From positions 4,588,001 through 4,652,000 of the forward strand of contig NZ_AP026738.1 of the NCBI RefSeq assembly GCF_002157685.2: a DNA stretch of 64,000 nucleotides, in the 5' to 3' direction. This DNA comes from Comamonas thiooxydans (GTDB lineage Bacteria > Pseudomonadota > Gammaproteobacteria > Burkholderiales > Burkholderiaceae_C). The notes below the pieces were generated by a model. The model was not told the DNA's origin. It worked only from the letters and a program-made list of their open reading frames with translations, and did no database searches. Positions 63,284 through 64,000 of the stretch are shown here, piece by piece. Positions within the stretch are counted from its first letter, which is position 1; every line of letters begins with the position of its first letter. A program made the translations under genes and the position numbers.

Positions 63284-64000
63284 TCATGCCTGCTTGATTT
63301 GTGCCTGCAAAGCAGTGAACTCCACGCCAAGAAAGTCAAGCAGCAACCTTACCGAAGGCAGCAGCCCACGGCGGGACGGGAATACGGCGTGAACGATGCC
63401 AGCACGAGGCTTCCAGCCGGGCATGACGTCGACCAGGCGCCCGCTACGCAAATCATCCAGGATCATCATGGCCGGCAACTGCACTACGCCAACGCCATGC
63501 AAAGCCGCCTGAAGCAAGGCAATACGGTCTTCGCAAACCATACGAGGCTGGTAATGCACCTCCGCCGTTGCGCCTTGTGGCCCCTGCAACTGCCAAATTT
63601 CACTGCGTTGCAGCCGACCGTCGCCCAGGCTTGGCCACTGCGAAAGATCCGCCAGTTGAGGCATCCCGCCCATTGCGCTCACGAGCTTGGGACTAGCCAC
63701 CAAAAATTGCGTGCTCTCACCTAAAGTCTTCATTACCAACTCGCTGTCTTCGAGCGGCGGAAAACGTACACGCAGAGCCAGGTCCAGTCCCTCACGGATC
63801 ACATCTACCCGGCGGTTTGTGCTGTCCACCTGAAGTTGAACACGCGGATGCTGCACCATGAAGCGCGCCAACATGTCACCGACTTGGTAGTCCAGCAGCG
63901 CCAGCGGGCAACTTAGACGCACGATGCCTTGAGGATCCTCGTGGGTACGATCAATGACTTCCTGCGCAAACTCCGCCTCCACCAGCATGGCCTGACAGCG
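63284..64000 (-). CDS. LysR-family regulator (partial; N-terminus off the window)
   Basis: The frame is open to the window edge and shows the effector-binding domain of a CrgA-type LysR regulator ('GIVRLSCPLALLDYQVGDML', 'DSTNRRVDVIREGLDLALRV', 'ESTQFLVASPKLVSAMGG'). The DNA-binding domain lies beyond 64000. It may regulate the pirin-EamA-DoxX-isochorismatase group downstream. Confidence 0.85.
   Translation of the reverse strand, partial: RCQAMLVEAEFAQEVIDRTHEDPQGIVRLSCPLALLDYQVGDMLARFMVQHPRVQLQVDSTNRRVDVIREGLDLALRVRFPPLEDSELVMKTLGESTQFLVASPKLVSAMGGMPQLADLSQWPSLGDGRLQRSEIWQLQGPQGATAEVHYQPRMVCEDRIALLQAALHGVGVVQLPAMMILDDLRSGRLVDVMPGWKPRAGIVHAVFPSRRGLLPSVRLLLDFLGVEFTALQAQIKQA

Noticed and set aside
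1-64000. CRISPR arrays and rRNA genes
   Set aside because: No regularly spaced repeats and no rRNA sequence were seen anywhere in the window.

Overview
The window reads as a chromosomal segment of a Comamonadaceae betaproteobacterium, most likely Comamonas. The support is the GC-rich codon use, a complete terephthalate (tph) operon and a complete isophthalate (iph) operon in the gene order known from Comamonas sp. E6, and intergenic repeats typical of the family. Assignments are by eye and memory of families; no search was run. Layout: (1) 1-5.4 kb, minus strand: two FecCD-type siderophore permeases and two ABC exporter-type subunits in a tightly overlapping operon, with a divergent TetR regulator and a palindromic candidate operator. 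(2) 6-8 kb: a flavin-binding PNPOx-like protein and a divergent AraC regulator. (3) 8-31 kb: a dispersed purine-to-glycerate catabolic region: PuuD urate hydroxylase, XdhC, UraH, a UraD-AllC fusion, PuuE allantoinase, an unusual M20 hydrolase, Gcl/Hyi/GlxR, glycerate 2-kinase, an NCS2 xanthine/urate permease, a GntR and a LysR regulator. A gamma-glutamyltransferase, a TonB-like lipoprotein, a SYLF lipoprotein, a DoxX protein and an MFS exporter are interspersed. A TGTATACA-containing motif recurs upstream of at least three of the purine units. (4) 31-33.5 kb: NADP-malic enzyme MaeB. (5) 33.77-41.65 kb: tRNA-Ser(TGA), whose 3' end is the attachment site of a 7.8-kb filamentous (inovirus) prophage with repressor, ssDNA-binding protein, HUH Rep, coat proteins, pIII-like, pVI-like, Zot and a small serine recombinase, bounded by a 14-bp direct repeat. 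The repressor gene runs into the att core, so its stop codon is supplied by the host tRNA. (6) 42.5-45 kb: a degenerate IS3-family element truncating a frameshifted M4 metallopeptidase pseudogene. (7) 45-56.5 kb: the aromatic-dicarboxylate island: tphC-A2-A3-B-A1 with divergent tphR, an IS3 remnant, then iphA-C-B-D-R, each cluster with palindromic IclR-type operator candidates. (8) 56.5-58.2 kb: a truncated formylglycine-generating-enzyme-like pseudogene and an inactive IS481-family element with an intact 6-bp target duplication. (9) 58.2-64 kb: redox and stress-type genes: a DUF2789-FMN reductase fusion, Rieske protein, isochorismatase-family hydrolase, DoxX, EamA transporter, pirin and a partial LysR. 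Together the genes describe a soil or wastewater heterotroph that salvages purines through glyoxylate and converts terephthalate and isophthalate to protocatechuate; ring cleavage lies outside the window. The most striking observation is the prophage arrangement in which integration would decide the C-terminus of the phage repressor.
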